DNA from: a virus
IMG/VR virus record: IMGVR_UViG_3300025687_000371
Location: 1 to 21,945 of that record
Length of the DNA: 21,945 nucleotides
Strand: one strand, 5' to 3'
The notes below the pieces were generated by a model that saw only the letters and a list, made by a program, of their open reading frames with translations, was not told the DNA's origin and ran no database searches. Below, piece by piece: positions 9,674 to 21,945 of the stretch. Position 1 is the first letter of the stretch, and every line of letters begins with the position of its first letter. A program made the translations under genes and the position numbers.

Positions 9674-9676
9674 ATA
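9670..9676 (+). promoter_or_regulatory. Late promoter-like element upstream of gp8
   Basis: ATAAATA matches the core of the T4-type late promoter (TATAAATA; marine T4-like phages tolerate another base at the first position). It overlaps the giant gene's stop: the TAA at 9671-9673 lies inside it. The gp8 ATG is 17 bases after the element, so a start of transcription about 6-7 bases downstream would leave a leader of only about 11 bases. Confidence 0.65.
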
Positions 9677-9693
9677 GATAAAAAACTCATAAA

Positions 9694-11235
9694 ATGGCAG
9701 CAATTATAACTGATCAAATTAGAATATTAAATGCAAAAAACTTTGTTGCTGGAGTAGGGTCTTCAGATAATTCATATTATTCTTTTGTGGGTTTACCTAA
9801 TCCAAATGATATTCAATCTGACTGGGACACCAATCCGCCAGCACCAAAAGATAATTTTGACGAGGAAAATAATTACTGGGATACTATGATTGCATTGAAA
9901 AAAATCAATGCAAGTGATGTTAGGCAGGTTGTGGTAAAAAGATTTTGGTCATCTGGCACGAAATATGACATGTATCGTCATGATTACAGCATATCAACTC
10001 CCGATAGACCGATTAGTTTATATTCGTCAAATTATTATATTATTAATAGTGATTATAGGGTTTATATTTGTCTCCAAAATGGAACTGATCCAGACAATCC
10101 CAACGGCAGACCTTCATTAGATGAACCAACATTTACTGATTTAGAGCCAAGGACTGCAGGTACAAGTAATGATGGGTATATTTGGAAGTATCTTTATACT
10201 ATCAAGCCCACAGATATTATTAAGTTTGAATCCACTGATTTTATGCCAGTTCCTGCTAATTGGGAAACAAGTGTAGACAATGCAGAAGTAAGAGATAATG
10301 CAGTTGATGGGTCAATTAAAGTTGTAACAATTACAAATAGAGGTGTCAGTGTAGGTCCTGCGAATAGAACTTATACAAGAGTTCCTATTCGTGGAGACGG
10401 TACAGGTGCAGAATGTACTATTGTTGTTAATAATGATCAAAAAGTAGAATCAATAACAGTATCTAATCAGGGTTCTGGATATACTTATGGTAATGTTGAC
10501 TTGGTTGCTGGAAATGTTCCTGTAGGTACGACCAGACCAACTTTTGATGTTATTATTCCACCAAAGGGAGGACACGGTGCAGACATTTACAGAGAATTGG
10601 GTGCATTTAGTGTTTTAATGTATTCTAGAATTGAAAATGATATACAAAATCCAGATTTTATTACAGGAAATCAAATTGCAAGAGTTGGAATCGTAGAAAA
10701 TCCAAAATCTTTTGGATCAACTGAATTGTTAACTTTAGATAAAGCAAGTGCAGTTTATGCAATTAAACTAACAGGTATTAATGTAGATTCTACAGTTTAT
10801 ACGGCAGATTCTTTCATCACTCAAACAGTTTCTACTGGAACTACTGCAGTTGGAAGAGTCATTAGCTATGATCAAATTACAGGGGTCTTGAAATACTGGC
10901 AAGATAGATCAATGTCAGGATTTTCAACAGTTGGTACTGCAATTACAAATCCAACATATGGGTTTGACCAGGTTAAATTTACCAGTACTCCTGCTACTGG
11001 TGGCAGTCTTACTATTAATGGTGGATCATCACTTTTAACTATTGATGATGGATTTACAGGTATCTCTACAGTGATAAATAATAGGACATACTACCTTGGT
11101 CAATCTTTTACAAATGGTCTTGCAAATCCTGAAGTAAAAAAATATTCAGGAAATATCATTTATGTGGATAACAGACCATCAATAACAAGGTCATCTAATC
11201 AAAAAGAAGATATTAAAGTCATTTTGCAATTCTAA
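9694..11235 (+). CDS. gp8: Baseplate wedge subunit gp8
   Basis: This is the homologue of T4 gp8, a baseplate wedge protein that forms dimers in the hub-surrounding wedges. The C-terminus is diagnostic: GNIIYVDNRPSITRSSNQKEDIKVILQF aligns, from memory, with the end of T4 gp8 (GEMIYMENRP ... QTEEINILFTF). Confidence 0.9.
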   Translation: MAAIITDQIRILNAKNFVAGVGSSDNSYYSFVGLPNPNDIQSDWDTNPPAPKDNFDEENNYWDTMIALKKINASDVRQVVVKRFWSSGTKYDMYRHDYSISTPDRPISLYSSNYYIINSDYRVYICLQNGTDPDNPNGRPSLDEPTFTDLEPRTAGTSNDGYIWKYLYTIKPTDIIKFESTDFMPVPANWETSVDNAEVRDNAVDGSIKVVTITNRGVSVGPANRTYTRVPIRGDGTGAECTIVVNNDQKVESITVSNQGSGYTYGNVDLVAGNVPVGTTRPTFDVIIPPKGGHGADIYRELGAFSVLMYSRIENDIQNPDFITGNQIARVGIVENPKSFGSTELLTLDKASAVYAIKLTGINVDSTVYTADSFITQTVSTGTTAVGRVISYDQITGVLKYWQDRSMSGFSTVGTAITNPTYGFDQVKFTSTPATGGSLTINGGSSLLTIDDGFTGISTVINNRTYYLGQSFTNGLANPEVKKYSGNIIYVDNRPSITRSSNQKEDIKVILQF

Positions 11236-14200
11236 AGAATTATGCCACAGCAAACTAACCTCAATGTAGCACCATATTTTGACGATTTTGATGCAAATAA
11301 TGACTATTACAGAGTCTTATTTAAACCTGGATACCCAGTTCAAGCAAGAGAGTTAACTACTCTTCAATCAATTCTCCAAAATCAAATTGAAAAATTTGGT
11401 CAACACTTTTTTAAAGAAGGTGCAAAAGTAATACCAGGAAATACTTCATATAGTCAATTATACTATTGCATCCAGCTTCAAAATACATATCAAGGGGTTC
11501 CTGTTGCAGCATATGCAGAACAACTAGTTGGAAGTAAAATAACTGGGCAAAATTCTGGAGTAAGTGCCATAGTTGATAAAGTTCTTCTTCCCGAAGATTC
11601 AGAAAGAGGAAATCTTACTCTTTATGTAAATTATTTAAATTCTAATACAAGAAATAATGTATCTGAACAGTTTTTTGATGGAGAGTCATTAGTTTCAAAT
11701 ATAGTAATTACTTCAGGACTTTTAGGAAATACATCTATTTCTGCAGGGCAACCATTTGCTATTACAATTGCCAATGAATCGTCTGCTGTAGGATCTTCAT
11801 TTACTATTTCTGAGGGTATTTATTTTATTCGTGGGCAATTTGTAAATGTAAATACTGAAACCTTAATTCTGGATCAGTATAGCAATACGCCAAATTACAG
11901 GGTTGGTCTATTTGTAAGTGAAGAGATTGTCAACTCCGATTTAGATGAGTCTTTAAATGATAATTCTCAAGGATTTAATAATTATGCCGCTCCAGGTGCA
12001 GATAGATTAAAAGTAACGGTATCACTATTTAAAAAGAGTTTAACTGATTTTGACGATAATAACTTTGTTGAATTAGCAACAATTAACGATGGTATTTTAA
12101 GATCTCAAGTTACTACTACTGAATATAACTTAATTGCTGATGAATTGGCAAGAAGAACTTATGATGAGTCTGGAGATTATGTTATAAATCCTTTTGATAT
12201 CACAATAAAAGAATCCTTAAACGATAATTTAGGAAACCAAGGTATTTTTAATGCGGGGCAATTTACTTATAGTGGATTAACTCCATCAGATGATTTAGTC
12301 GCATATCAAATATCTCCAGGAAAAGCAATTGTTAGGGGATATGAGGTAGAAACTATAAGCACAGAATTTTTAGATGTACCAAAACCAAGAACAACAAAGA
12401 CTTTAGAAAATCAATCAATTAATTATAACACTGGACCAACACTAACATTAAATAATGTTTATGGATCACCAGTAACTGGAATTGGAAATACTTATATTTT
12501 AAGTTTAAGGAGCGATAGAGTAGGAACTTCAACTACTATTGCACCCGGAAAAGAAATTGGCGTTGCAAGAGTTTATGATTTTAGATTGGAATCTGGATCT
12601 TATAGTCTCTCAAATCAAAATATAAATGAGTGGAATATTTCTTTATATGATATACAGACTATCACTGAGATTACTCTAAATGAGCCGATTTCGTTATCAG
12701 TTCCCACATTTGTTCAAGGAAAAAATAGTGGAGCGAGCGGATTTATTAAGGATGAAGTTTCTAGTAGTAATTTAATAACTTTATATGACACAAAAGGAAG
12801 CTTTTTAAAAAATGAATCATTTATATTTGATGGAATTGAATCAGGACATGTTTCAATTGCAGTCACTTCATATGGAACTTCAGATATTAAATCAGTATAT
12901 GGTTTAGTTGGTTCTGCATCAACATTTTCTGCAGATGTTGTGCAATCGACAAAACTAGAAATAGGAATTGCAAGAATTTCTTCAGAATCTTCTGGTATTA
13001 GCACTGTTACAACTCCAAATACATCATTCCCAGGAAAATTAATAAGGGAAGGAAATATTATTTCTTATAGCGATACTTCACTATCTATTCCCGTATACGC
13101 CAAAGTTGTAAGTGTAGGTTCAACTGATGTAACTATTTCCGGTATTTCTACAGTTAGTGGAATTTCTGAAGGAAAATTACCACCTACAACACTAGAAGTT
13201 ACTGATCTTAAAATATTAACAACTAACTTATCACCTTCAACAGATAATACATTATACACTAAGTTACCAAAAAATAATATTTCCAGTTTGGATTTGACTA
13301 ATGCGAATTTAACAATTAGAAAATCCTTTACTGTCAATATTTCATCAAATCAGTTATCTACAGTAGTAAGTGCAGATACTAATGAGACTTTCTTACCCTT
13401 CGATGAAGAAAGGTATTCTTTAATTAGATCGGATGGATCGACAGAAGTTTTAACTTCAGATAAATTTGCTTTCATTGATGGAGGAAGCCAACTTCAAATT
13501 TATAATCTAGGGTCCGATGATACTGGTGCAACACTCACAACTACTTTAAGAAAAATAAATCCAAAAGCAAAAGTAAAAAGAAAAAATAGAGTTAATAGTA
13601 TTTTAATAGATAAATCAAAGTATGTTGGTTCTGGAATTGGTGGAACTACTTTGAATGACGGTTTAACTTATGGTAATTATGCGTATGGAACAAGAGTTCA
13701 AGATAAAAATATTTCATTAAATATTCCTGATATTATTGAAATTCATGGAATTTTTGAATCTTCAGATACATCAAATCCATCATCTCCATTAATGGTTCTT
13801 TCCTCTATTAATGGCACAACAGGAACTACCTCGGATTTAATAATTGGTGAAGAAATTTTAGGAGCAAATGGAACTACTATTGGCATTGTTGCTGAAAAAT
13901 TATCTAGTTCTCAGATATCTTTCATCTATAAAAATCAAAATAATTTTAAAGAAGGAGAAACTGTATTTTTTAGGGAGTCTAATATTCAAGCAGTTATTAC
14001 TTCTTTAAATGCGCCAAGTTTTGATATATCATTTAATTATACATTTTCTATTGGTCAAAATTCAAATTTTTATGATTATGGATTTATATCCAGAAAATCA
14101 AATGCAAATGAACCAAATAAAAAAATAAGAGTATATTTTTCCAATAGTTTTTATGATTCTTCAGATGATGGAGATATTACAACTGTAGAATCATATAATA

Positions 14201-17200
14201 CTTTCAATTATACAAAGGAAATAAAGACCATTAATGGTATTAGAACTTCTGATATTATTGATATTAGACCTAGGGTTTCTTCATATACTGTTTCAGAAAA
14301 TTCAAGATCTCCTTTTGAATTTTATGGAAGAGTTTTTAATGCCTCTGGAAATTCTGCAAAGAATATTCTTGCATCGGATGAATCTATTCTAGCAGATTTC
14401 TCCTTTTACTTAGGAAGAATTGATAGAGTTTATGTGGCAAAAGATGGAAAATTCCAAGTTAAATACGGAACTCCTTCAGAAAATCCAGAAAAACCATCGT
14501 CTTCTGATGATTCTTTAGAATTATTCTCAGTAAATCTTCCTCCATATCTTTATTCAGTTTATGATGCTTCTATTGAATTCTTAGAGCACAAAAGATACAG
14601 AATGTCCGACATTCGTAATCTTGAAAATAGAATTAGGAATTTAGAATATTATACATCATTGTCTCTTCTTGAAACAAATACTGCAAATCTTTTTGTTCCC
14701 GATTCCAGTGGATTAAATAGATTTAAATCTGGATTTTTCGTTGATAATTTTACATCAACACTTTCTCAAGAAAATGATATTGAAATAAAAAACAGTATTG
14801 ATATTAAAAATAAAGAATTAAGACCAAAACATTATACAAATTCAGTTGACTTAATTTTTGGTCCAGTAGAAAATACTAATCCAAATGATGATTTAGCATT
14901 CTCTGCAATTGAGGGAACTAATGTTAGGAAAACAGGTGATATCGTTACTCTTGATTATGCAGTTGTAGAGTGGTTAAAGCAACCATTTGGAACAAGATCT
15001 GAAAGTGTTACTCCATTTTTAGTAAATTATTGGAAAGGAACTCTTGAAATAACACCGGCATCAGATACTTGGGTAGATACAGTTCGCTTACAATCTAGAG
15101 TTATTAGCGTTGAGGGAAATTATGCCCAGTCACTATCTGATGCTGCTAGAACTTTAAATGTAGATCCACAAACAGGATTTGCTCCCACTGTATGGAATTC
15201 TTGGGTTGATGCTTGGACAGGACAAGAACGAATAACATCTAGTAGACAAAGAACAGAAACATCATCTTCTACAAGTGGATATACAACTACTACAACTACA
15301 AGAGTAATTCAAGATAATTTATTAGAAGTAAGAGATACTGGAATATCTACTAGAACTGGATTGAGAACTGTAGTAACTGAGCAATTTGAACAAAATTCGC
15401 TTGGCGATAGAGTTGTAAGTAGAGATCTCATTGCTTATATGAGATCTAGAAATCTTCAATTCACATTAAAACAAATAAAACCATTAACACAATTATATGC
15501 ATTTTTTGGTGGAGTTGATGTTACAAAATATTGTGTTCCAAAATTACTAGAAATTGAAATGGTTTCTGGGGTATTTGAGGTTGGAGAAACTGTAACGGGA
15601 GTAGTTAATCTGACCGGATTAAGTCCCGATTTATCCAATGAATCTCCAAAAATTACTTTTAGAGTAGCGCAATCAAATCACAAAGAGGGTCCATACAACT
15701 TACCAACAAAAGTATTCCCAGAAAATCCATACACAAACCAAGTATTATCGGCAACATATTCATCAACATCAACAATATTAAACATTGATACATTTTCACT
15801 TTCAAATGAACCACAAGGTTTGTTTAGTGGTTGGGTTGAAAGCGGAATGGTTTTAGTTGGAGAAAATAGTGGTGCTCAAGCTACCATTACTAACATAAGA
15901 TTGGTGTCTGACTTATCCGCAACTTTGATTGGAAGTTTATTCATTCCAAATCCAAATAGCGATATTCATCCAAGATTTGAAACCGGTACTAAAACATTAA
16001 CATTTATCAATAATAATTTTAATGATCAAACTTTAGCATCAACTTCTGCAGATGAAAGATTTTTCTCCAGTGGAACTTTAGAAACAGTTCAAGGAAACAT
16101 AATTTCAGTCAGAAATGCTAGAATTGAAAATAGAATCCAGACAGAACAAAAAGCAATTTCAAGAACAACTGGTGCTCAGGTAGTTGGAAGTAAAGTTTTG
16201 TCTACTTCATCTTCTAGTGTTACAAATTATCCTTCATACTCATCTGGTGGTGGAGGTGGTTTCAGAAGTTCATTAGACATTCGTTCATTTATTGGTTCAG
16301 CAGGAGATCCTGCTAGAAATGTAATAGGTGCTGCTGGTGTTGCTAGAGCTCAGGCAGCAGGTTACTCTATCAGTGCTATTTCCGCTGCAGCTTCGAGTCA
16401 AGGAGTTTCATTTGGTTCCGCTGCGAGAGCAACAGTTTCATCTTGCACAAGAGATCCATTAGCGCAATCATTTACAATTGATGAGGATACTGGTATTTTC
16501 TTGACAAGATGTGATTTATTTTTTAGAACCAAAGATGATGCAGATACTCCGGTAATTGTTCAAATAAGATCCATGCAAAATGGATTGCCATCAGAATTTG
16601 TCTTACCATTCTCCGAGGTCGTATTAGATCCTGAAGAAATTCAAGTGTCTGATGATTCCTCAATTGCAACTCCAATTGTATTTAATTCTCCAATTTATCT
16701 TGAAGGTGGAAAAGAATATTGTGTATGCATTCTTTCATATTCAACAAAATATAGTGTTTATATTTCTAGAGTTGGTGAAAATGATTTACTAACTCAAACA
16801 TTTATCTCTAATCAACCTTATCTTGGATCCTTATTTAAGTCACAAAATGCTTCCACTTGGGAACCAAGTCAGTGGGAAGATCTTAAGTTTGTATTATATC
16901 GTGCAGACTTTATCGAATCTGGAACAGTTGAAATTTATAATCCAGAATTAACTGAAGGTAATAATCAAATTGCCAAATTGATGCCAAATTCTCTCAACTT
17001 TAATTCCAAGAGAGTTAGGGTAAGTTTAGCATCTACAATCAATGATCCAGATTTAACTATTGGAAATACAATTTTACAGGAAGGTACAAATGTTTCCGGT
17101 AATTATATTGGCAATGCTGGAATTGCAACCGGTGCCTTAAATATTATCAATGCTGGTATTGGATACACTCCTTCTTCAGGAATCGCTACATTTGTTAGTG

Positions 17201-20200
17201 TTCCCCTCCAGGCAATTACTGGTAATGGTAGAGATGCAATTGCAAATATTACTATTAATAATGGAATAGCAATAGCGGCAACTATTACATCGGGTGGTAG
17301 TGGATATAAAGTTGGCGATGTTCTTGGAATTACTAGTATTGGGGCAATAAATGTTGGAAGAGACGCTAGATTCTCATTATCATCAATTTCAAATATTAAC
17401 CAAATTATTATAGATAATGTTCAAGGAGATTTTGTTGTTGGATCGGCAAGTACTATTAAATTTGTGAATAATTTGGGTATTACTACTTACCTAAATGGCA
17501 CTGGTGTATTAGTAGACGAAATTATTGAAGAAAATGATGGACTTCATATTAAAGTAGATCATAAGAATCATGGAATGTATTTTAATGATAATTTAGTTAC
17601 CATTTACAATGCACAATCTGATGTCAAACCGACAAAATTAAGTGCTCAATTGGTCGCAGATTCTACAGGATCAATATCAGTTGATAACTCAAGTGCATTT
17701 TCTACTTTTGAAAATGTTGGAGTTGGAACAACAAATCCTGGATATTTATTAATTGGTAGTGAGATTATTGAATATACTGAAGTTACTTCAGGTTTGATTG
17801 GTGGAAATATTGTTAGAGGGTCTTCACCAAAAACTTATCCATTAGGAACACCAGTGTATAAGTATGAACTTAACGGAGTTTCTCTGAGAAGAATTAATAA
17901 GACTCATGATTTAAATGATGTTACAATTGAAGATCCTATAACTTTTGATTCTTACAATATTAAACTTGACATGTCTAGTGATGGTATTGATAGGGCAGTT
18001 GATAATGGATATCCAATTCTTTATGCTAATCAGACAAAATCGACGGGTGGATATGATATTAAAGCAACACAAAATATGCCGTTTGAAATTATTACCCCAC
18101 TTGTTCAAAATCTAACAGTTCAAGGAACTTCATTAAGTGCTGAAGTAAGAACAATTACTGGGCAAAGTTTAAGTGGAAATGAAGTTCCTTTTACGGATAA
18201 TGGATTTGAACCTATTGCTATTAATGTGCCAAATTATTTTGATAGTACAAGAATTATTGCATCTAAAGTAAATGAAGATAGCAAACTTTTCAATTTGCCA
18301 GGAAATAAGTCTATGAATATGAGATTGACTCTTGGTACAACTGATACAAGACTTTCTCCAGTTTTAGATACTCAAAGAATTAGTGCAATATTGACTTCCA
18401 ATAGAATTAATAATATAATAGAAAATTATTCGACAGATTCAAGAGTAGATACAATTGATGAAGATCCATCCGCATTCCAGTATATTTCAAAAGAAATTAC
18501 TTTGGAAAACGCAGCATCATCTATTAAAATTCTATTAGATGCTCATATAAATTCATATTCAGATATTCGCGCATTTTATTCTATTGGCGAAAATTCTAAT
18601 TTCGATCCAATATTTACACCATTCCCAGGATGGAATAATTTAGATCAAAGAGGTGAAATTATTAATTTTGAAGATAGTAATGGATTATCTGACACATATG
18701 TTTCGCCATCTAACTCTACTGGATTTATTTCATCAGACCTTGAATATAAAGAATATACATTTACTGCAGATCAACTTCCTCCATTCAGATCTTTCAGAAT
18801 TAAACTTATTATGACATCGACCAATCAAGTTTATGTACCTAGGGTGAGAAATTTGAGAGTTATTTCTCTGGCATGATATGACTTATATTAAAGTAAAAGG
18901 ACATGATAATTTAATCAGAGATCCTAAAACAAATTCAATTATTAATACTAACATGTCAGAGTATAATGAATATATTTCCAGAAGAGATTCTAAAATTGAA
19001 GATACCAAAAAAATACAAAATTTAGAAAAAGATCTTGATGATATAAGATGCGACTTAGATGAAATTAAATCCTTATTGAGGAATTTAGCAAATGGATCCA
19101 AATAACATTGAATTATTAAACTTAAATAAAAGTTTTGAGTATATAAAATTTAGCAAAGAAGTTGATGAAATTGATGATGTAGATAAACTTAAAAGCTTAT
19201 TAAAATGTTATTATAAGTTGTATTTGAAGCAACAAGAGGTAATAATTGATTTAGGAATACCTCAACCATAAATATTTTTATCAGGATAAAAAATAAATGG
19301 CACAACCATCTTCTAGACAAGAGTTAATAGATTATTGCAAAAGAAAACTAGGTGCTCCAGTTTTAGAAATTAATGTTGCTGATGAGCAAATTGATGATCT
19401 AGTTGATGATGCCATTCAATTTTTTCAAGAAAGACATTTTGACGGTGTTGGTCAAGTATTTTTAAAATATCAGATCACACAAGATGACATTGATAGAGGA
19501 CAAGCTCCCGGAGGAGCAAATCCAACTGCGGGTATAGCAACAACATCAGCAACAACAAATATCGTTGGAACTGCCACCACTTTTACATATAAAGAAAATA
19601 GTAATTTTTTACAAATTCCGCCATCTATTATAGGAATTACAAAAATATATCATTTTGATGGGACAAATACCACAACAAATAATATGTTTAGTGTCAAATA
19701 TCAATTATTTTTAAATGATATTTACTATTGGGGGTCAACTGAAATTTTGACCTATGCTATGACAAAAACTTATTTGGAAGATCTAGATTTTTTACTTACT
19801 ACGCAAAAACAAATTAGATTTAATCAGAGACAGGATAGATTATATCTGGATATTGACTGGGGTAGTGTAGTTCCTGGAGATTATTTAATTATTGATTGCT
19901 ATAGAGCGTTAGATCCAAATGATTTTAGTAGAGTTTGGAACGATTCTTTCTTAAAACCATATCTAACATCACTTATTAAAAGGCAATGGGGTCAAAACTT
20001 AATCAAATTCTCTGGTGTAAAGTTACCAGGTGGTGTTGAGTTAAATGGTAGACAAATGTATGACGATGCTCAAAAAGAAATTGATATGATTATGGAAAAA
20101 ATGTCTAATACTTATGAACTTCCACCATTAGACATGATTGGTTAACTAATATGCTTAATCCATTTTTCCAACAAGGTTCCAAAACAGAGCAAGGATTAGT

Positions 20201-21945
20201 ACAAGACTTAATTAATGAGCAGTTAAGGATGTATGGCATTGATGTTTATTATATGCCAAGAAAGTATGTTACAGAAAAAACTGTACTTAAAGAAGTTGTA
20301 GAATCAAAATTTGAAAATGCATATCCAATTGAAGCATATGTAGAAAATTTTGAAGGTTATTCAGAAAATGCAACATTGCTTTCCAAATTTGGAATTCAGT
20401 CAACAAATGAAATAACTTTAATTATATCGAAAGAGAGATATGAAAATTATATTGCACCTCTAATTAAAAGTATACCAAATATCAAGCTTTCTTCTAGACC
20501 AAAAGAAGGAGATTTGATATATTTTCCTTTGGGGGATAGAATTTTTGAAATTAAATATGTTGAACACGAAAAACCATTTTATCAGTTACAAAAAAATTAT
20601 GTATATGAGTTAAGATGTGAACTCTTTAGATATGAAGATGAGATAATTGATACTGGTGTTGATGATATCGATGATACTCTTGAAGAAATTGCAGGTGCAG
20701 ATGGTGAAGAAATTTTCTTGGGCAGAACTCAAACACTCACTCTAATTGGTGCAGGATCTACAGCAACAGCAACAGCATCTATAGTTAATGGCGGTATAAG
20801 ATTTATCACTGTAACTAATAGGGGAGGTGGATATACTAGTACTCCTAGAGTTGCAATATCCTCTGCACCTAGTGGAGGAACCACTGGTATTGCCACCGCA
20901 ACAATGATTGGAGGAATAGTTGTCTGCAATGACAATGTAAATCCTGCAGCAAGGTCTGTACAGTCAGTAGAAATAATAAACGCTGGATCTGGATATACTA
21001 CTGCACCCGGAGTTAAATTTATAGGTGGAGGTGGATCTGGAGCATCTGCAACAGCAACTATTGGAAATGGAATTGTTGGAATTATTACTGTCACTTCCTC
21101 AGGTTCTGGATATTCTATACCACCAACAATTAATTTTACAAATGAAGTATTTTTAACTGGTGTAAGCACTGTTTCTGCATCCGCAACATCTGTTGTTAGT
21201 GCAGCAGGATCTATAACAGCGATACGAATTACAAATGCAGGTTTAGGATATAGTGTGCCTCCTACAATTGTGATATCTTCTCCATTTAATACTGGAATAG
21301 GAACCTTCATATTCAATGAAACTGTAACTGGTTCTACCAGCGGAACAACTGCAAGAGTTAGGAAGTGGGATTCAATACAAAATGAGTTAGAAGTTTCAAA
21401 TGTAACAGGAAGTTTTATTTCGGGGGAAACTGTAGTTGGAACAGCATCAAGTGCAAGTTATCAAATAAGATTCGTAGATACCAACATCAATAAAGATGGA
21501 TATGCAAGTAATACTGAGATTGAAGAGGAAGCCGATTTAATAATTGACTTTGATGAATCAAATCCTTTCGGAATGCCATAAATAGATTTTATTATAGTAT
21601 TATAAGGTACTAAAAATGTTTGAATATTTTTATAACGAAATATTAAGAAAAACAGTTATTTCATTTGGAACTCTGTTTAATAACATATCAATTAAACATA
21701 CTAATAATGCAGATGAAGTCGTAAGTGTTATAAAAGTACCTTTGGCATATGGACCAACACAGAAATTTCTTGCAAGATTAGAGCAATCTCCAGATCTTAA
21801 TAAATCAACGGCGATTACTTTACCAAGAATGTCTTTTGAATTTACGGGAATTGTTTATGATCCTTCCAGGAAGGTAACAACTACTCAGACATTTACGGTA
21901 AAAGATTCTAGTGATGGAACAGAAGTAAAAAAGGCGTATATGCCT

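Overview
The window reads as part of the late structural region of a marine T4-like myovirus (contractile-tailed phage). The most likely hosts are Prochlorococcus/Synechococcus or Pelagibacter. The DNA is strongly AT-rich, every gene is on the + strand, and genes are packed with gaps of 0-34 bases. Four products match T4 virion proteins, as recalled from memory rather than searched: gp8 (baseplate wedge), gp13 and gp14 (neck) and gp15 (tail terminator / sheath stabilizer). They appear in T4 order. No host gene, integrase, transposase, tRNA or CRISPR array was seen, and no gene-free stretch exceeds about 35 bases.

Layout. 1-9673: 3' part of a giant repeat-mosaic virion protein (at least 3223 residues, true start left of the window) with a YHYH-type domain; it sits where T4 has gene 7. 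9694-11235: gp8. 11242-18876: a 2544-residue DUF4815-type structural protein occupying the place of T4 genes 9-12. 18878-19105 and 19092-19271: two small overlapping genes, the first with a clean coiled coil. 19297-20145: gp13. 20151-21581: gp14, enlarged by an internal block of repeats. 21616 to the window end: N-terminal 110 codons of gp15. The two giant genes make up about 79% of the window.

Together these genes specify baseplate/peripheral tail parts (giant protein, gp8, DUF4815 protein) and the head-tail junction (gp13, gp14, gp15). Three late-promoter-like ATAAATA elements lie exactly over the stop codons of the preceding genes, upstream of gp8, gp13 and gp15. They suggest three late units: gp8-DUF4815-two small genes; gp13-gp14; and gp15 onward.

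The most interesting signal is modular. A short Gly-x-Gly-Tyr repeat and several other repeat types are scattered through the giant protein, gp8, the DUF4815 protein and gp14, that is, across baseplate and neck proteins that are otherwise unrelated. This looks like a shared set of small, probably beta-rich surface modules. I see no defence, toxin or other non-structural system here.
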